The notes under the pieces were generated by a model. That model worked only from the letters and a program-made list of their open reading frames with translations. It was not told the DNA's origin and searched no databases. A DNA stretch of 6,857 nucleotides, taken from assembly GCA_946885545.1 (NCBI GenBank), contig CAMPGP010000119.1:1-6857 (forward strand), in the 5' to 3' direction. Below, piece by piece: positions 5,418-6,857 of the stretch. Every line of letters begins with the position of its first letter. Within the stretch, counting starts at the first letter, position 1. Made by a program: the position numbers and the translations under genes. Source of the stretch: an uncultured Altererythrobacter sp. GTDB lineage: Bacteria; Pseudomonadota; Alphaproteobacteria; Sphingomonadales; Sphingomonadaceae.

Positions 5418-6857
5418 GCGAGCGACTGACCTGCTCGAAAGTGTCGCGCGACAGCCGCGGCGCGGCCGCGATCCGTTCCAGCTCCGCCCGCATGAGCGCG
5501 GCGCGGCGCGGCTCGATCCGCCGCCAGCGGCCCAGCGGCGGGACGAAGCGCGCCGCGGTCTGCGGGTTGATCGGGTCGAGCTCGAGGATAAGATCCGCGA
5601 TCATCCGGTAGCCCTCGCCGCTCTCGGCATGGAAGCCCTGCGCCGTCCCGGTGAACGGTATGTAGAGCGAGCGGACCCGGTTGGGATTGCGTAGGGTGAA
5701 ATCCTCGTGCGCCCGCAGCGCCTTGACGTGTTCGATCGTGTCGGGGTGGAGCGACATCGCCTGAAGGCTGAACCACTTGTCGATCACCAGCGGGTTGTCG
5801 CGGTAGCGGCGGTAGAAATCGATCAGCCGGTCCGTTCGCGCTGCGCTGGGCAGCCCCGCGAGCACCATCAGCGCGCCCTGGCGATCGGTCATGTTGTCGG
5901 CCGCGTCGTACTGTGCCGCCGCCAGCTTCGCCGCGCGGTCGCGGTCGCCCGCCGCGAGGTAGGTGAGCGCGAGCGTCTTGACCTTGCGCGCACCGCGCGC
6001 TGCCGGATCGAGGCTGTAAGGCATGTCGCTCGCGCGGGCGTGGAGCGCGCCCAGCTCGGATGAAAGCGCGCCGGCGATCCAGGCCTTGAGCCCTTCGCGC
6101 TCGGCACGGATGCGGCCGGGGTCGGCCACCAGCATCTGTTCGGAAAGGTAGGTTTCGCCCGGTAGCATCATCAGTTCGCCGCGCATGAGGTTGTCGATCC
6201 CGGAGTCGCCGAGGATCGTTCCCAGCGCCTCGCCGATCGCCGCGCGTGCCACCTGGCGCTCCTCCGCGTCGAGCCCTTCGCCCGCCGCGGCGACGAGATG
6301 CCCGACTACGAGTTCCTGCATCGCTTCCGACCGGGCGAATGCGTCGTCGTCACGCGCTGCGAGGAACACGAGATCCTCGCGCGGGACGTGACGCTCGATC
6401 GAAACCGGCGCGGAGAACCCGCGATTGATCGAGAGCACCGGCGCTTGGGCATATCCCTCGAACTCGATCGTCCGCTCCGCTTCGCCGAGCACCACCAATT
6501 GCTCGCCACCGTGCGTGCCGCTCGCCCGGTCGAACAGCGCCAGCTTCAGCGGAATCGGCATCGGATGCTTGGCGGGCTGACCGGGCGTCGGCGGCACTTG
6601 TTGCGAGAGCGTCAGCCGCGCGGTGTCGCCGACGTGTTCCAGCTTGACGGAGACCTTGGGCGTGCCCGCCTGCGAATACCACAGACGGAACTTCCTGAGG
6701 TCGAGCCCCGCGCCGTCCTCCATCGCCTTGACGAAGTCCTCGCAGGTCGCGGCCTCGCCGTCGTGGCGGTCGAAATAGAGATCGGTGCCCGCGCGGAAAG
6801 CCTCGGGCCCGGCCATCGTGCGCATCATGCGGATGACTTCGGCGCCCTTGTTGTAGA
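5410..6857 (-). CDS. pepN: aminopeptidase N (M1 family metallopeptidase), C-terminal 481 residues; starts beyond right edge
   Basis: PepN removes N-terminal amino acids from peptides in the cytoplasm. The frame is open across the right edge, beginning YNKGAEVIRMM, so the true start and the zinc site HExxH lie outside the window. The first full codon (6853-6855) encodes the tyrosine that matches catalytic Tyr381 of E. coli PepN by my recollection of that sequence. The match continues through YFDRHDGEAATCEDF and WYSQAGTPKV, the end of the catalytic domain and the beta domain, then the helical C-terminal domain with ADNMTDRQGAL, VIDKWFSLQA, RNPNRVRSLY and a final LSRDTFEQVSRSLG. The retained length is close to the corresponding part of the roughly 870-residue family. 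This pattern fits the E. coli-type PepN, not the shorter M1 enzymes. No frameshift or internal stop is seen. The TGA at 5410-5412 lies inside the start of pgeF. Confidence 0.96.
   Translation of the reverse strand, partial: YNKGAEVIRMMRTMAGPEAFRAGTDLYFDRHDGEAATCEDFVKAMEDGAGLDLRKFRLWYSQAGTPKVSVKLEHVGDTARLTLSQQVPPTPGQPAKHPMPIPLKLALFDRASGTHGGEQLVVLGEAERTIEFEGYAQAPVLSINRGFSAPVSIERHVPREDLVFLAARDDDAFARSEAMQELVVGHLVAAAGEGLDAEERQVARAAIGEALGTILGDSGIDNLMRGELMMLPGETYLSEQMLVADPGRIRAEREGLKAWIAGALSSELGALHARASDMPYSLDPAARGARKVKTLALTYLAAGDRDRAAKLAAAQYDAADNMTDRQGALMVLAGLPSAARTDRLIDFYRRYRDNPLVIDKWFSLQAMSLHPDTIEHVKALRAHEDFTLRNPNRVRSLYIPFTGTAQGFHAESGEGYRMIADLILELDPINPQTAARFVPPLGRWRRIEPRRAALMRAELERIAAAPRLSRDTFEQVSRSLG

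Noticed and set aside
1..6857. Search for mobile elements, CRISPR arrays, tRNAs, phage or defence genes
   Set aside because: I saw no transposase, direct-repeat array, tRNA-like fold, integrase or toxin-antitoxin pair. The window is filled by seven conserved housekeeping genes with uniform codon style.

Overview
The window reads as ordinary chromosomal housekeeping DNA from a GC-rich alphaproteobacterium. I favour Sphingomonadales (Erythrobacter/Sphingomonas-like) from the residue style of the bc1 subunits and the overall gene set; this placement is an impression from remembered family sequences, not a search result. All seven protein genes lie on the minus strand, so transcription runs from the right edge to the left edge. 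Nearly all of the sequence is coding.

In transcription order: (1) the C-terminal part of aminopeptidase N (pepN), entering from beyond the right edge; (2) pgeF (YfiH/laccase-domain family), whose TTG start overlaps the pepN stop by 8 nt; (3) a 177-nt non-coding gap rich in inverted repeats, which must hold the end of the pepN-pgeF transcript and the leader of the next operon; (4) petA-petB-petC, encoding the Rieske protein, cytochrome b and cytochrome c1 of the cytochrome bc1 complex, with 17- and 22-nt spacers; (5) a GC-rich hairpin followed by a T-rich stretch, a probable intrinsic terminator for pet; (6) apt, adenine phosphoribosyltransferase; (7) an 80-nt gap with a hairpin; (8) the N-terminal 337 residues of a CPA1-type Na+/H+ antiporter that runs off the left edge.

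Functionally, the three pet genes form one complete respiratory complex that oxidises quinol, reduces cytochrome c and pumps charge across the inner membrane. The antiporter would spend proton motive force on cation and pH homeostasis. apt salvages adenine, and pepN and pgeF act in peptide turnover and in purine or peptidoglycan-precursor quality control. Apart from the pet operon the neighbours look like co-located housekeeping genes.

I found no mobile element, CRISPR array, tRNA, rRNA, toxin-antitoxin pair or defence cassette, and I see no evidence for a new system. The points worth a second look are small: the repeat-dense pet leader, the pet/apt terminator, the TTG-coupled pepN/pgeF junction, the uncleaved-looking cytochrome c1 N-terminus and the cut-off antiporter.
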